Shown one piece after another: positions 10,630-20,035 of a DNA stretch of 64,000 nt. A program made the position numbers and the translations under genes. The stretch is from Siphonodentalium dalli (lineage: Eukaryota > Mollusca > Scaphopoda > Gadilida > Siphonodentaliidae). Position 1 is the first letter of the stretch. The number at the start of each line of letters is the position of its first letter. Below the pieces are notes generated by a model. It did not search any database. It saw only the letters and a list, made by a program, of their open reading frames with translations, and was not told where the DNA came from. Where the stretch lies: NCBI GenBank assembly GCA_032622095.1, contig CP136064.1, positions 8,115,512 through 8,179,511 on the forward strand, in the 5' to 3' direction.

Positions 10630-10980
10630 GTTCAACTGACCGAAATTACCATCACACTGACCGAAATATTGAGCATCGCGACCGGAGTTACCGTCACACA
10701 CATGGGCTTGTTTACCGTTGATGTTTACGACATTAACCAATCAAAATGCTCGACATATACATTTTTTTGACAAGGCTAAAAGGATGACTGACTCTGTAAC
10801 AACAAGCTTCCATGCGTTAAATGATTTTTCTTTTGTTATTAACGAAACACGAGGGAGGTGACCGAAATTACCAGAACAATGTTGTGAATTTTTTCTTACA
10901 TTCTAAAAATAGGGCTTCGGTAAAAGAATCAACGAAGCGCTTGCGCCGAGTTGATTCTTGACCGAATTCCCGACGCTGAG
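10630..10980. promoter_or_regulatory. Right cluster of GTGACCGAAATTACC-type motifs
   Basis: Copies: 'CTGACCGAAATTACCATC' near 10635, 'ACTGACCGAAATATTG' near 10649, 'GCGACCGGAGTTACCGTC' near 10677, 'GGTGACCGAAATTACCAG' near 10858, inverted 'CTTCGGTAAAAGAATC' near 10915 and 'GATTCTTGACCGAATTCC' near 10952. The last two form a hairpin around 'aacgaagcgcttgcgccgag'. Against the left cluster, 'GGTAAATTCGGTCACTTTC' (4357) is an approximate reverse complement of the 10855-10875 copy. This fits the terminal region of one element, but I could not fix an exact end or target duplication. Confidence 0.45.
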
Positions 10981-11100
10981 CAACTTAAAACCCAGACATC
11001 GAACTGTCATTGAAGCCAACTATCCATTTGATCTGGTCACATCTCTGTCTTTATTACATGAGTATACGCCCACAGTTCAGCAATATAGCGTCCCGTAGGT

Positions 11101-11590
11101 CATTTGTTTGACTTATTATCTAAATATTTCCCTAAAGAAATCCCCCCCAATGAATAATCGACCAATCTGATGTATACTGTTTAACTGACTGGGAGAATTT
11201 ATTTAATATATAAATGGTTAACAGACCAGTTTGAATTATCAGATTGCACCCAGTTGATTTCAGGAACATAACAGCAGTATATTCTGTTTATATATTATAA
11301 TTACATGTATATATGCACGCCATGTTCTGTCCATTTAAACGGTTCTGTCGTTTTAAATTACGGTGCCTAGGCTATTTGCCGAATACACCCGAATAGCGCC
11401 GGTGGAACTCGGCGTATCAGTTGGATAAAATAACCAAAATGTGTTGTAAACTGCGATAAAACCTCGAACAAATCAAAGACGAGACGCGAAGTGATTATAT
11501 GATTACGGTAAGTCGGTAGGTAATGCGATGTGATATCTGGTGAAATATTCCGAAAACCTGACAATTATGCTTTTCGTGTTCAAATTTATG
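11101..11590. repeat. Dispersed repeat, copy 1 of pair (partner 18340-18660)
   Basis: Near-identical to 18340-18660 in the same orientation: 'gacttattatctaaatattt', 'ccccaatgaataatcgacca', 'aatggttaacagaccagttt', 'cacccagttgatttcaggaa', then 'ccgaaaacctgacaattatg' and 'gcttttcgtgttcaaattt'. This copy has about 215 bp (11300-11515) that the other lacks. Confidence 0.8.
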
Positions 11591-12310
11591 GGTCGAAATG
11601 GGGGTGTCGTTGATAACTCGAAGTTATGCTTCCTTTCTTCTAAACCCTGATACTAAACACCTAGATAATCTCCAAAACGTGGCATAAAAGTCAGTTATTC
11701 CAGTTTCGGTGCTGAAGACTGTGTACTTTCGGTTGAGCCTTGGATACAGAACACTCACCAGACGAGCGACGAGAACTCTGCGTGCCACAGCTTCGGGCGA
11801 CAGACGATACCCGCTATTGTTTTGTTTCCCTCCAAACAGCACGAATGTGCATTGCTCCACCGCGAATTTGCAGGGTTTCCATGACCAATGCTACCGAGCG
11901 ACACCAAAACAACTCGAACATGTTTTGTCAATTTTAGATTCAGTGTGCCCTCTGTTAACTACTATATATTCGTTTTACAGCGCAAATGCGGCATAAATAT
12001 TGTGGCCGATCAAAGAAGTTGGAGACTCCGGGAATCGATCACGTATACCTCTCACATGCTAATCTGAACGAAATTGATATAGTAGTAATACAGCAAAAAG
12101 TTCACTAAAATGACAATTTGGACATTATTTGTGCTAATGGTTGCTATGGAATCTAGATTATATTATATACATGTCCACCGTTTTGTTGCGAAGTGGTTGA
12201 AACTAATTTTGGACAAAATTGGGGAAAGTATTTGAAAATATAGTCATTTTCAATCGAAAATGTCATTTTGCAGCATTTACGATTACAATTGCCATGGTAA
12301 CAAGATATAG
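11591..12310. other. No recognisable feature
   Basis: Overlapping frames on both strands (about 11624-11996) reflect locally higher GC, but none has a domain or codon pattern that I can support. Confidence 0.35.
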
Positions 12311-12313
12311 AGG

Positions 12314-12467
12314 ATATCCACACTTTTTCAGTGGATATGGGTTATATCTCATGAGTGATGACAAAACATTGAATTTCCAGGAGTGGCTTTAGCCACAAGT
12401 GGAAATTCAAATGTTTTGTCATCACGAATGAGATTTAACCCATATCCACTGAAAAAGTGTGGATATT
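12314..12467. mobile_element. Fold-back MITE, about 154 bp
   Basis: Two arms of about 72 bp ('gatatccacactttttcagt...' and its reverse complement ending at 12467) with a 9-10-bp loop around 'ggctttagcc'. The arms differ at only a few sites, so transcription or single-stranding would give a long hairpin. Confidence 0.85.
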
Positions 12468-12468
12468 C

Positions 12469-12617
12469 TGTTTATTATATACTTTAGTTACTTGCCTATG
12501 GCCCCCAATTAATGCCAATACATAAGAAATTTCAAGCTGATATCACTCACTGGTGGGATATCAGTTATATCTCACTGCTAAAACCTTATAATTCATGGGC
12601 AAGTATATAATAAACGT
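12469..12617. mobile_element. Second small inverted-repeat element, abutting the fold-back
   Basis: Begins 'gtttattatatacttt' and ends with the reverse complement 'aagtatataataaacg'; an inner pair 'ctgatatc...gatatcag' lies near 12539-12567. Weaker than its neighbour. Confidence 0.4.
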
Positions 12618-12634
12618 TTTTATCAGGAAAATTA

Positions 12635-13882
12635 TAGCACATGCATGTCATTAGACAACGGAAAAGGGTACACAAAACCGCAAAAGCGAGGAACAACCCA
12701 GCCATGTGGCAAAAATATCGGACAATCCGCAATGAAGTAATTACTGAAGTACGAAACTCAAAGAAAATTCATATACAAAAAATGGAATCAATCCTTCAAG
12801 ATCCAGAAACTGGCGACTCAAAATAGTGGAAGATCTTCAACAAACTGTCCCGCAAAAAAGTAAACTCGGTCCGACCCCTCTCGTGGAATGGAATCGTTTC
12901 TTCCTCAGATTATGAGAAAGCAACTGTAATAAATGATTATGTTTGCAATATTGCCTCATTGAATATGACCTTCGAACTGCCAGACCCGCCTGTCGACGAG
13001 ATAAACACCCCATGCTAAATAATATCCTAACTAGTGAATTTTACATTTTTAATGCCCTGAAAGTAATAAAAGCCGACAAAGCCTCTGGACCCGACCAAAT
13101 AAGCCAGCGTATTCTGAAGAATGGTCTCAGTCTCAGCACCCCCTTTCTATAATATACAATCGTATCCAACTGAATGGAAACGCGCAAATGTAGTCCCAAT
13201 CCATAACAAAGGGGACCGCAGTAATCCAGAAAACTACCGACCAATATCCTTATTAGGAGTTTTTGGAAAGGTTTTTGAAAAGTGTGTTGCAAAGCATTTA
13301 ATGTCATATCTCCAGTCAAATAATATCCTAACCGAACGACAGTCGGGATTTGTGCCAGCAGATTCAACATTATACCAGTTATGCGACATATACAATCACT
13401 TGGCGAAATCACTAGGTGTTGAATGCGACGCCCGCCTACTATTCTTCGACATCAGCAAGGCATTTGACAAAATGTGGCACGATGGCTTAATATATAAGCT
13501 ATGCGCGGTGTGTATCCGCGATAATATTTTTAAGTTGTTCGGATCGTACCTCCGCGGAAGACAACAACGTGTAGTTATGGGATTCGAAGCCTCAAACTGG
13601 GGAACCATTACAGCTGGAGTTCCACAAGCTATGTACTAGGCCCGTCCTATTCCTTGTTTTTATTAACGACATTGTTAACGACATATCATGTAATATCCGC
13701 CTCTTCGCTGACGATACATCTATATCCGACTGTCTGTGCACTAAGATTACAACATGATGTCAAACGACTTGAATCCTGGTCAAACAAATGGCTCGTAAAA
13801 TTTAATGTCTTAAAAACTGAAGCGTTAACTTGCATTAGGAACAGCTAGGAAGAGAACTCTAATCGACCACCCAACCCTTTAT
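12635..13882 (+). pseudogene. LINE B: linker and reverse transcriptase, 5'-truncated, frameshifted
   Basis: Starts within the linker before the RT ('ARNNPAMWQKYRTIRNEVI', about 12690-12745), so the endonuclease half is missing, as is usual for 5'-truncated LINE copies. RT blocks: 'IKADKASGPDQISQRILK' (13068-13122), 'YPTEWKRANVVPIHNKGD' (13155-13210), 'YRPISLLGVFGKVFEK' (13235-13282), 'RQSGFVPADSTLYQL' (13338-13382), 'FFDISKAFDKMWHDGLIYKL' (13442-13502), 'GVPQ' (13617-13628) and the catalytic FADD at 13704-13715. Frameshifts occur near 13125, 13635 and 13735, where a segment after FADDTSIS is lost. Related to LINE A in motif style but a different family. Confidence 0.9.
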
Positions 13883-14809
13883 ATGAATAATGAACCCATC
13901 ACGGAAGTAAATCTTCATACACATCTTGGGGTCGTTTTAAGTAGCGACGGAAAATGGAAGCCACACATAGATAATTTATTAAGATCACCGTGGAAAAGAA
14001 TAGCCCTCATCAGAAAACATCGTTTCTCGTTGGATAGAGCATCATTAGAAAGATGCTACTTTATCCTGGTATGCACTGTATTAGAATACGCTTGTGTTGT
14101 CTGGGATGGTTGCACCAAAGAAGAAAGCGACGACATAGAAAAAGTACAATATGAACCAGTTCGTACAGTAACAGGTGCAACCCGATCTGCCAGTAACAAA
14201 TCTCTCCGCGCGGAAACCGGGTGGGATATCCTCGCCGGCCAAGCCCCTCTTTATCTGCGAAATATAATACCCCCAACAAACGTTGAAATAACAAATGTTA
14301 ACACCCGACAGGCTAATTCCCTGAGAGCCACGAAGTTCGATTCCACTTCCTTCAAAAACTCTTTCATCCCCTCAACGATGTACCTCTGGAATAAACTCGA
14401 CCCGAACACAACAAGTTACGAGTCCCTTGCATCATTCACAAAGTCCTTAAACTGTACTAGAGAGGGAGTACCCCGACATTACTATGAAGCTATTACCAGA
14501 AAAACACAAATTAACCACACCCGCCTCAGACTCAACTGCAGTGATTTAAATTATCACAAATACACTAATTTCATCGCCGATCACCCATATTGTTTATGCG
14601 GACAATTAGAGGACAACGACCATTACGTAATGAATTGCGATAGATATACATCTGAAAGAAACTCACTTTTCCAGTCACTAAATGATATCTGCAACCTGAC
14701 AACGCATAAGCTTCTTTATGGATGCCCCGAATTAACACCCAAAACCAACGCAAACATTTTCAGAGAAGTACAGAATTACATCTCCAGGACAAAGCGTTTC
14801 GCCAACTAA
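13883..14809 (+). CDS. LINE B: intact C-terminal ORF of the RT polyprotein, 308 aa
   Basis: Open frame from an internal ATG to the natural end of the protein. It covers the RT thumb and connection ('HLGVVLSSDGKWKPHIDNLL', 'ERCYFILVCTVLEYACVVWD', 'DIEKVQYEPVRTVTGATRS') and a Cys-His C-terminal motif 'CLCGQLEDNDHYVMNC' (14590-14640), ending '...RTKRFAN'. The ATG is an internal Met of the parent polyprotein, not a true start. Because upstream frames are broken, this ORF is a remnant and not a gene in use, though its 308 codons without a stop suggest a recent insertion. LINE D (36893-37158) carries the same C-terminal motif. Confidence 0.85.
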   Translation: MNNEPITEVNLHTHLGVVLSSDGKWKPHIDNLLRSPWKRIALIRKHRFSLDRASLERCYFILVCTVLEYACVVWDGCTKEESDDIEKVQYEPVRTVTGATRSASNKSLRAETGWDILAGQAPLYLRNIIPPTNVEITNVNTRQANSLRATKFDSTSFKNSFIPSTMYLWNKLDPNTTSYESLASFTKSLNCTREGVPRHYYEAITRKTQINHTRLRLNCSDLNYHKYTNFIADHPYCLCGQLEDNDHYVMNCDRYTSERNSLFQSLNDICNLTTHKLLYGCPELTPKTNANIFREVQNYISRTKRFAN

Positions 14810-15590
14810 GTTTGTGTATCGCCATGTTACATGATCTAATACTCTCAGACTTAACAGAACGAATGTATACTTAGCAATAACTCGCGCGAGTATCAATGCC
14901 ATACAGTCCGTTTGTGTGAGGTTACCGAGTCATTTAACAACACTAAAAACCAATTATAAAACCACTAAACCTTACCTGACATAACCCAATATACTACTCT
15001 AAGCTCACTTCTTTCCTATCCTTAACTTAGACTTATACCGCATTACCATTACCATTACTGATGATCTATCTCTTCCCATTAACATTGTCAGCAGCATTTC
15101 GAACATGGTGCGTTATTATTATTTCCTTTAAAAATAGACTCAAAAGACCCTCTTATATGTCACTTTTATATCTATTTAATATATATATTCCATATATAAT
15201 ATAACACGTTAATGAAAAGAAGTGGAAAGAAGAGCCAGTGAAAAGAAATATGTTGGATGCTTTTGCGACATGAAGTTTATTCTACATGTACATATCTGAA
15301 TATATACAGAACATAGGGAAGAGAAACACCATCATTATCTATAAACATTAATTATTCTGCATGCCTATGCACAATTACACAATGCCATTACCTGACGTAC
15401 ATATACCCACCCCACCTCGCGAGAGTAATAATCGGCTACACGGAACGGCAGTAATATCTGGACACAATCAGACAGTCGCTCTCTCGCTGGGTGGGATGGA
15501 TAAAAACTGATTCCCGGAAACGACTCACATAAGCACACGCGCTTGATGTGGAATCCGGTCCATGATGTTATATTCTGATATGTTGTATAT
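14810..15590. other. LINE B 3' untranslated part and unique DNA
   Basis: The first few hundred bases after the stop are probably the LINE 3' UTR; no poly-A or short terminal repeat could be placed. The rest is AT-rich with nothing recognised. Confidence 0.4.
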
Positions 15591-15680
15591 GGTCGACTCG
15601 CATATATAAGAGAATGCATTGGCACAGGGCAAAAATATCCCGACTTACGACTGGATTTGATATGGCGCGTCACATATAAA
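15591..15680. repeat. Solo half of the MITE palindrome plus a 45-bp repeat
   Basis: 15591-15630 is one half of the palindrome of the 392-bp MITE family ('ggtcgactcgcatatataag' through 'gcattggcacagggc'), without TTAA or terminal repeats. Next to it, 15634-15680 ('cccgacttacgactgg' ... 'ttgatatggcg') recurs at 20678-20722. Confidence 0.7.
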
Positions 15681-16029
15681 TGAATTTCAGCTACTGAAAC
15701 CTCTTGTTTACAATTGCCTTACTCTTCTATAGCCAACTTTACGCACAGATCCAGTGCTGGGATTTTTCATAAATTCTAATCAACATTATTATACATATCA
15801 ATACAAAATTATATATGTATCGGAAAAGAGTGATATATTACAGTCATAATGATTATTATAATATAACAATTATGCTAAATTACGCACAGAATATGCAGTG
15901 TAATTAGGAGTAAATTGCGACCTTACTTCAACGTAAACCGGTATCATCCCTGCCGTTTTCACTAGCTGATTTACTGCGCAGGAAACTTGGGGCATGGCGA
16001 TAACTTATGTCTAAAAGGTGTCACTTCTC

Positions 16030-16328
16030 CCTCTTTTGTGGGCCTCGGTGGCTCAGTCTGCTCCAGACCGACGCACTCTCCAGCTCTGGCAATATAGTAT
16101 AAATTCCCGGTGGAGTCATCGCTGACTTTATATCCTATATCGCTATCTGGGGGGAGTTACCAGTTACTCACTGATGCGCATGGTCAGTGGTTTCGCCGAA
16201 TACAATGGGTTAATCTTCCAGCCAATGAAAGCACTGCTATATTTACCTTAGTGCACTGATTCCCCCCCCCCCCACCAATAAAACTGGAAGCGTCGTGATA
16301 TAGTCCTGGGTGCTGAAAGCGACGTTAA
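16030..16328 (+). mobile_element. tRNA-headed SINE, 5' and body part
   Basis: The head 'GGGCCTCGGTGGCTCAGTCTG' region (16042-16062) contains a good RNA polymerase III box A (TGGCTCAGTCTG); the box B position ('aaattcccggtgg', 16099-16111) is degenerate. The 3' end 'gtcgtgatatagtcctgg...gctgaaagcgacgttaa' has the form of V/Meta-SINE tails known from molluscs and other marine animals. The tail is interrupted at its TTAA by the MITE 16329-16719 and resumes after it with 'TTAAACCACAATAAATAAATA' to about 16742. Confidence 0.75.
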
Positions 16329-16719
16329 CCATTTACCCAACAAACCGGCCAAAACCGGCCAATAAAGCTTCAACAGCCTAAAATATCTTCGGTCTGTCTC
16401 AATAGAACCATACAAATATGGATATCATTGGAACCGGCTCCTTGACCACATTGTGATAGTTACAGTTATGCCCTGTGCCAATGCATTCTCTTATATATGC
16501 GAGTCGACCATAGGTCGCCTCGCATATATAAGAGAATGCATTGGCCTAAACAAAATCTGTTTTTAACACCTTTTACCATTTTTTCTTACATTCTTTAACA
16601 ATTTTATAATTTTTAATGTGTTAAGCCAATGCATTCTCTTATATATGCGAGGCGACATATGGTCGACTCGCATATATAAGTGAATGCATTGGCACAGGGC
16701 CGTTCTGTTGGGTAAAGGG
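16329..16719 (-). mobile_element. piggyBac-like MITE, copy a (391 bp)
   Basis: Flanked by TTAA at 16325-16328 and 16720-16723; termini 'CCATTTACCCAACA' and 'TGTTGGGTAAAGGG' (one mismatch). Contains two palindromes built on 'GCATTCTCTTATATATGCGA' and its reverse. Orientation opposite to copies b and c. It sits in the 3' tail of the SINE. Confidence 0.92.
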
Positions 16720-16745
16720 TTAAACCACAATAAATAAATATACAT

Positions 16746-17140
16746 GTAAAATCTCCCTCCACTTGTTCTAGAGATAAGTGACTTTTCCATTTTGCATATG
16801 TTCAAACGTTTAAAGGCGCATAATTACTATTTCTTTGGCTTCGGGTGTAAAAAATATTTGATTCCATTGATCAGATATAAATTTTTGAAATTTGTTATTT
16901 CTCATTATTTCCGACTGGAAAAAATTTGTCAAGGCGATGGTCTTGGACCAAATTGCGGATGGAGATGGATAACTCCAAAATCAAGTGGTTTTGTGTGTAT
17001 ATATTTGACAATCCGTCCATATTTGGATTTGATTATGCAATGTGTCATCTGCCAATTTGGGTATATTGAGAAATTAACTAAAAAAGAAATAGAATCTATG
17101 TGAAGAAGTTTCTATAAAAAAGAAACTTTCCAGATAATAT
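16746..17140 (+). repeat. Diverged single arm of the 918-bp fold-back family
   Basis: Aligns with the right arm at 39890-40145: 'tttaaaggcgcataat', 'ttcgggtgtaaaaaatattt', 'aaatttttgaaat', 'ggtcttggaccaaatt', 'gatggataactccaaaatca'. The 103-residue frame over it is therefore a repeat artefact. Confidence 0.6.
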
Positions 17141-17144
17141 GAGG

Positions 17145-17235
17145 CCTAAGCAGAATGAGGTCCCCAGAGGGTGAATTTTGTGATGCTAGCCCACTTAAAA
17201 CCTCTAAGGTGGTCTCTATGCTTTACTGGTTGTTG
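17145..17235. repeat. 'ggtccccagagggtgaattt' dispersed repeat, copy 1
   Basis: The same sequence type appears at 57770-57900 and twice, in opposite orientations, at 63010-63235 ('gatgctagyccrctat', 'aaattcaccmtctgrgg'). It looks like the end of a small inverted-repeat element. Confidence 0.55.
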
Positions 17236-17806
17236 TTCCAAATATAGTTTTAATGGAATGTGAAAACCAAAACTTCATTTTTGATTGCATTGAGAACCTC
17301 ACTCTCTTTAAACACTAACGATAATCTCAACAGAACTACGTCTGGAACTGTGAATAAAATTTGATTTGTATTGGACGATGGGGCTCTCCCAAGAATGTAT
17401 TATCTATACGTTAAAATTATATATGTTCATGAAACTTGGCAAATACGCGGGGACAAGGACCATTGTTGCCAATGCTATCCCTTTATCATCTCACGTTATA
17501 AACATGTGAAATCTTACCGTGGGGAACGGATGGAGGGTGTCCAATTGTTAAATTCATATAAGGCTTTATGACAAGAGATTATGTATCAATGTAATTTTGC
17601 GAAGAGATAATTATATTGATATACATTTACTATGTTTGGGGTGATAGAACAACCTGCTACAAGAAATATAATCTTAATAAAAAATATCCTTGGCTGCATT
17701 GCTTAGCTAAATAAGGCTAAATAGATTTAACAATTATGGCACATAATTAGCCATGACATAACTATATGTAAATAGCATTTATTGCACACCATTGGCTGAT
17801 TTTGAC
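17236..17806. other. No recognisable feature
   Basis: AT-rich non-coding stretch leading into the minisatellite. A 66-residue frame near 17371-17571 starts at a non-ATG codon and has no recognisable content. Confidence 0.35.
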
Positions 17807-18336
17807 TATTGCTGGGAGTATTCATTGACTATTGTTGGGGGGGGGGGGGGTTATGCAGTGACTATTCTTAGGGGGGTATTCCATGACTATTGTTTGGGGG
17901 TTTATGCAGTGAATATTGTTGGGGGGTTTATGCAGTGACTATTGTTGGGATGTTTATGCAGTGACTATTGTTGGGGGTTATGCAGTGACTATTGTTGGGA
18001 GGTTTATGCAGTGACTATTCTTAGGGGGGTATTCCATGACTATTGTTTGGGGGTTTATGCAGTGAATATTGTTGGGGGGTTTATGCAGTGACTATTGTTG
18101 GGATGTTTATGCAGTGACTATTGTTGGGGGTTATGCAGTGACTATTGTTGGGAGGTTTATGCAGTGACTATTGTTGGGGGGTTATTCAGTGACTATTGTT
18201 TGGGGGTTTATGCAGTGCCTATTGTTGGTGGGTTTATGCAGTGAATATTGTTGGGAGGTTTATGCAGTGACTATTGTTGGCGGTTTATGCAGTGACTATT
18301 GTTGTGAGGTTTATACAGTGACTATTGTTTGTTTGA
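17807..18336. repeat. Minisatellite, about 22-25 bp unit, about 22 copies, with internal duplication
   Basis: The same 'tatgcagtgactattgttggg' unit as at 3605-3875. A run of five to six units (about 17862-18000) is repeated almost exactly at about 18002-18150, including the variants 'attcttaggggggtattcca' and 'gcagtgaatattg', showing expansion by block duplication. A G12 tract occurs at 17838-17850. Confidence 0.92.
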
Positions 18337-18339
18337 CTT

Positions 18340-18660
18340 GTTATCTAAATATTTCCCTAAAAACAATAGGGCTTCTTCTGCACTTTCATTTATCTATCTA
18401 CTGTCTGCTTTTATCACCTAAATCCCCCCAATGAATAATCGACCATTCTGATGTATACTGACTGGGATAATTTATTTAATATAGAAATGGTTAACAGACC
18501 AGTTTGAATTATCAGATTGCACCCAGTTGATTTCAGGAACATAACAGCAGTATATTCTGTTTAGATATTATAATTACATACATAGGTAACGCGATGTGTT
18601 ATCTAGTGAAATATGCCGAAAACCTGACAATTATGCTTTTCGTGTTCAAATTTTAAAAAG
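18340..18660. repeat. Dispersed repeat, copy 2 of pair (partner 11101-11590)
   Basis: Same order and orientation as copy 1, with an extra 55 bp (about 18366-18421) and without the 215-bp segment of copy 1. The minisatellite abuts its left end, while copy 1 has other DNA there. Confidence 0.8.
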
Positions 18661-18770
18661 TCATGTTGCACAGTTGGGAGTCCAATATGACATTCGGGAG
18701 TCCAATATGACTTTTTCCCGGATTATCACGTGGCGGCTTTTGTCCAATCTTAAATAGTGTTAGTTATACA

Positions 18771-18873
18771 AATGTAAGTGTGTCTTTGTTCGCGTACGAT
18801 GGGTTAATGATACGTGTTTGTTACAAGTGTGTCTTTGTTCGCGTACGATGGGTTAATGATACGTGTTTGTTAC
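18771..18873. repeat. 49-bp tandem array, left part (2 units)
   Basis: Unit contains 'gtgtgtctttgttcgcgtac' and 'gggttaatgatacgtgtttg'. Five more units of the same sequence occur at 19784-20035. Confidence 0.9.
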
Positions 18874-18879
18874 ATATAG

Positions 18880-19020
18880 AATACACCCATAGTAGCCGAG
18901 AATAACAAATTTTCACCACGAGTGGTATTGTGGTTTTAACCACGAGCCTTTGGCGAGTGGTTAAAACCACAATTCCACGAGTGGTGAAAATTTTGTATTC
19001 TCGGCTACTATGGTTGTATT
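18880..19020. mobile_element. Fold-back palindrome, about 140 bp
   Basis: Arms 'tagccgagaataacaaattttca...' (18880-18943) and its near-exact reverse complement (18956-19020), loop 'gagcctttggcga'. Inserted directly after the second 49-bp unit. Confidence 0.85.
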
Positions 19021-19783
19021 TTGTTTATACCATAATTATTATTCTTCGGTCGCTTCGTAAATGTATTGCTACTATGTTGGTGGCTGTTAACATGTATGTG
19101 CACCGAGTGACCCAAATATGTTAAGCTATCAATGAATGTGGGTCACGCGTAGTAATACATATTTCTAGGAAATTCGGTGATTCGCCACTTTCTTGGGCAT
19201 CAGTCAGCTGATGTGAACACACATTCAGATTTCCCACATTGCAGATACCATTAACAATCTATACGTTGTTGTCAAAATGTAGAGCCGTCGTTCGCTTCAC
19301 ACACGGAAAGGCAGACGAACACGTGCGTTTGTTTGTTTACATTTCCAACAGCTATCGCCGACCTGTATAAAACGTGTACTTTGTCGGTGCATGCACCTAT
19401 CATAAAACATCATTAAACTAACCTTATGTGTCATTTTTTGACAAGTAAACCCAGTAAATGGAATTGGATAGTATATATCTCTGTGTTTAGAACACTTATC
19501 GCATTTCAGTGTGTTTTGAGTCGGAAAAATTGTGTATTTACTTCGCGAAGCGGGCGTGACGAAAAATTGGGCTAAATTTCGACAGCGAGGTCACCAGAGG
19601 TCAAATGACGGGTCGTTCTACTATGGGTATAAACTTTTAACACATTAAGTGCCGTTGAAACATTTACACAACAGTAGAAATTTATACCAATAGTAGGAAT
19701 CGTTATACCCACAGTAGGGTGTAAAGATGAAATTTACAAAACAGGTGTTATACACACAGTAGCATAGCCAATTATGGTATAAA
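19021..19783. mobile_element. Insert between the two halves of the 49-bp array
   Basis: Carries an inverted pair 'tttataccataatt' (about 19024-19037) and 'aattatggtataaa' (19770-19783), and repeated 'CTACTRTGGGTATA'-like words near 18886, 19620, 19690, 19710 and 19745. With the adjacent palindrome (18880-19020) it separates two 49-bp units from five. Superfamily not recognised. Confidence 0.45.
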
Positions 19784-20035
19784 AGTGTGTCTTTGTTCGC
19801 GTACGATGGGTTAATGATACGTGTTTGTTACAAGTGTGTCTTTGTTCGCGTACGATGGGTTAATGATACGTGTTTGTTACAAGTGTGTCTTTGTTCGCGT
19901 ACGATGGGTTAATGATACGTGTTTGTTACAAGTGTGTCTTTGTTCGCGTACGATGGGTTAATGATACGTGTTTGTTACAAGTGTGTCTTTGTTCGCGTAC
20001 GATGGGTTAATGACACGTATTTGATACAGGTGTGT
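19784..20035. repeat. 49-bp tandem array, right part (5 units)
   Basis: Four units are essentially identical and the last diverges toward 20035. Homogeneity across the insertion (two units left, five right) means that the array was homogenised before the insertion. Confidence 0.92.

Noticed and set aside
4345-10980. LTR retrotransposon reading of the two motif clusters
   Set aside because: The clusters share short words in both orientations but do not align as direct long terminal repeats, and no gag-pol frames lie between them.
16042-16115. A functional tRNA gene
   Set aside because: Box A is good, but box B and the cloverleaf pairing are degenerate and a SINE tail follows; it is a tRNA-derived SINE head.
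16563-16805. Frames over the 392-bp MITE copies
   Set aside because: The same peptide recurs at each MITE copy (for example at 29906 and 55477), so it reflects the repeat and not a gene.
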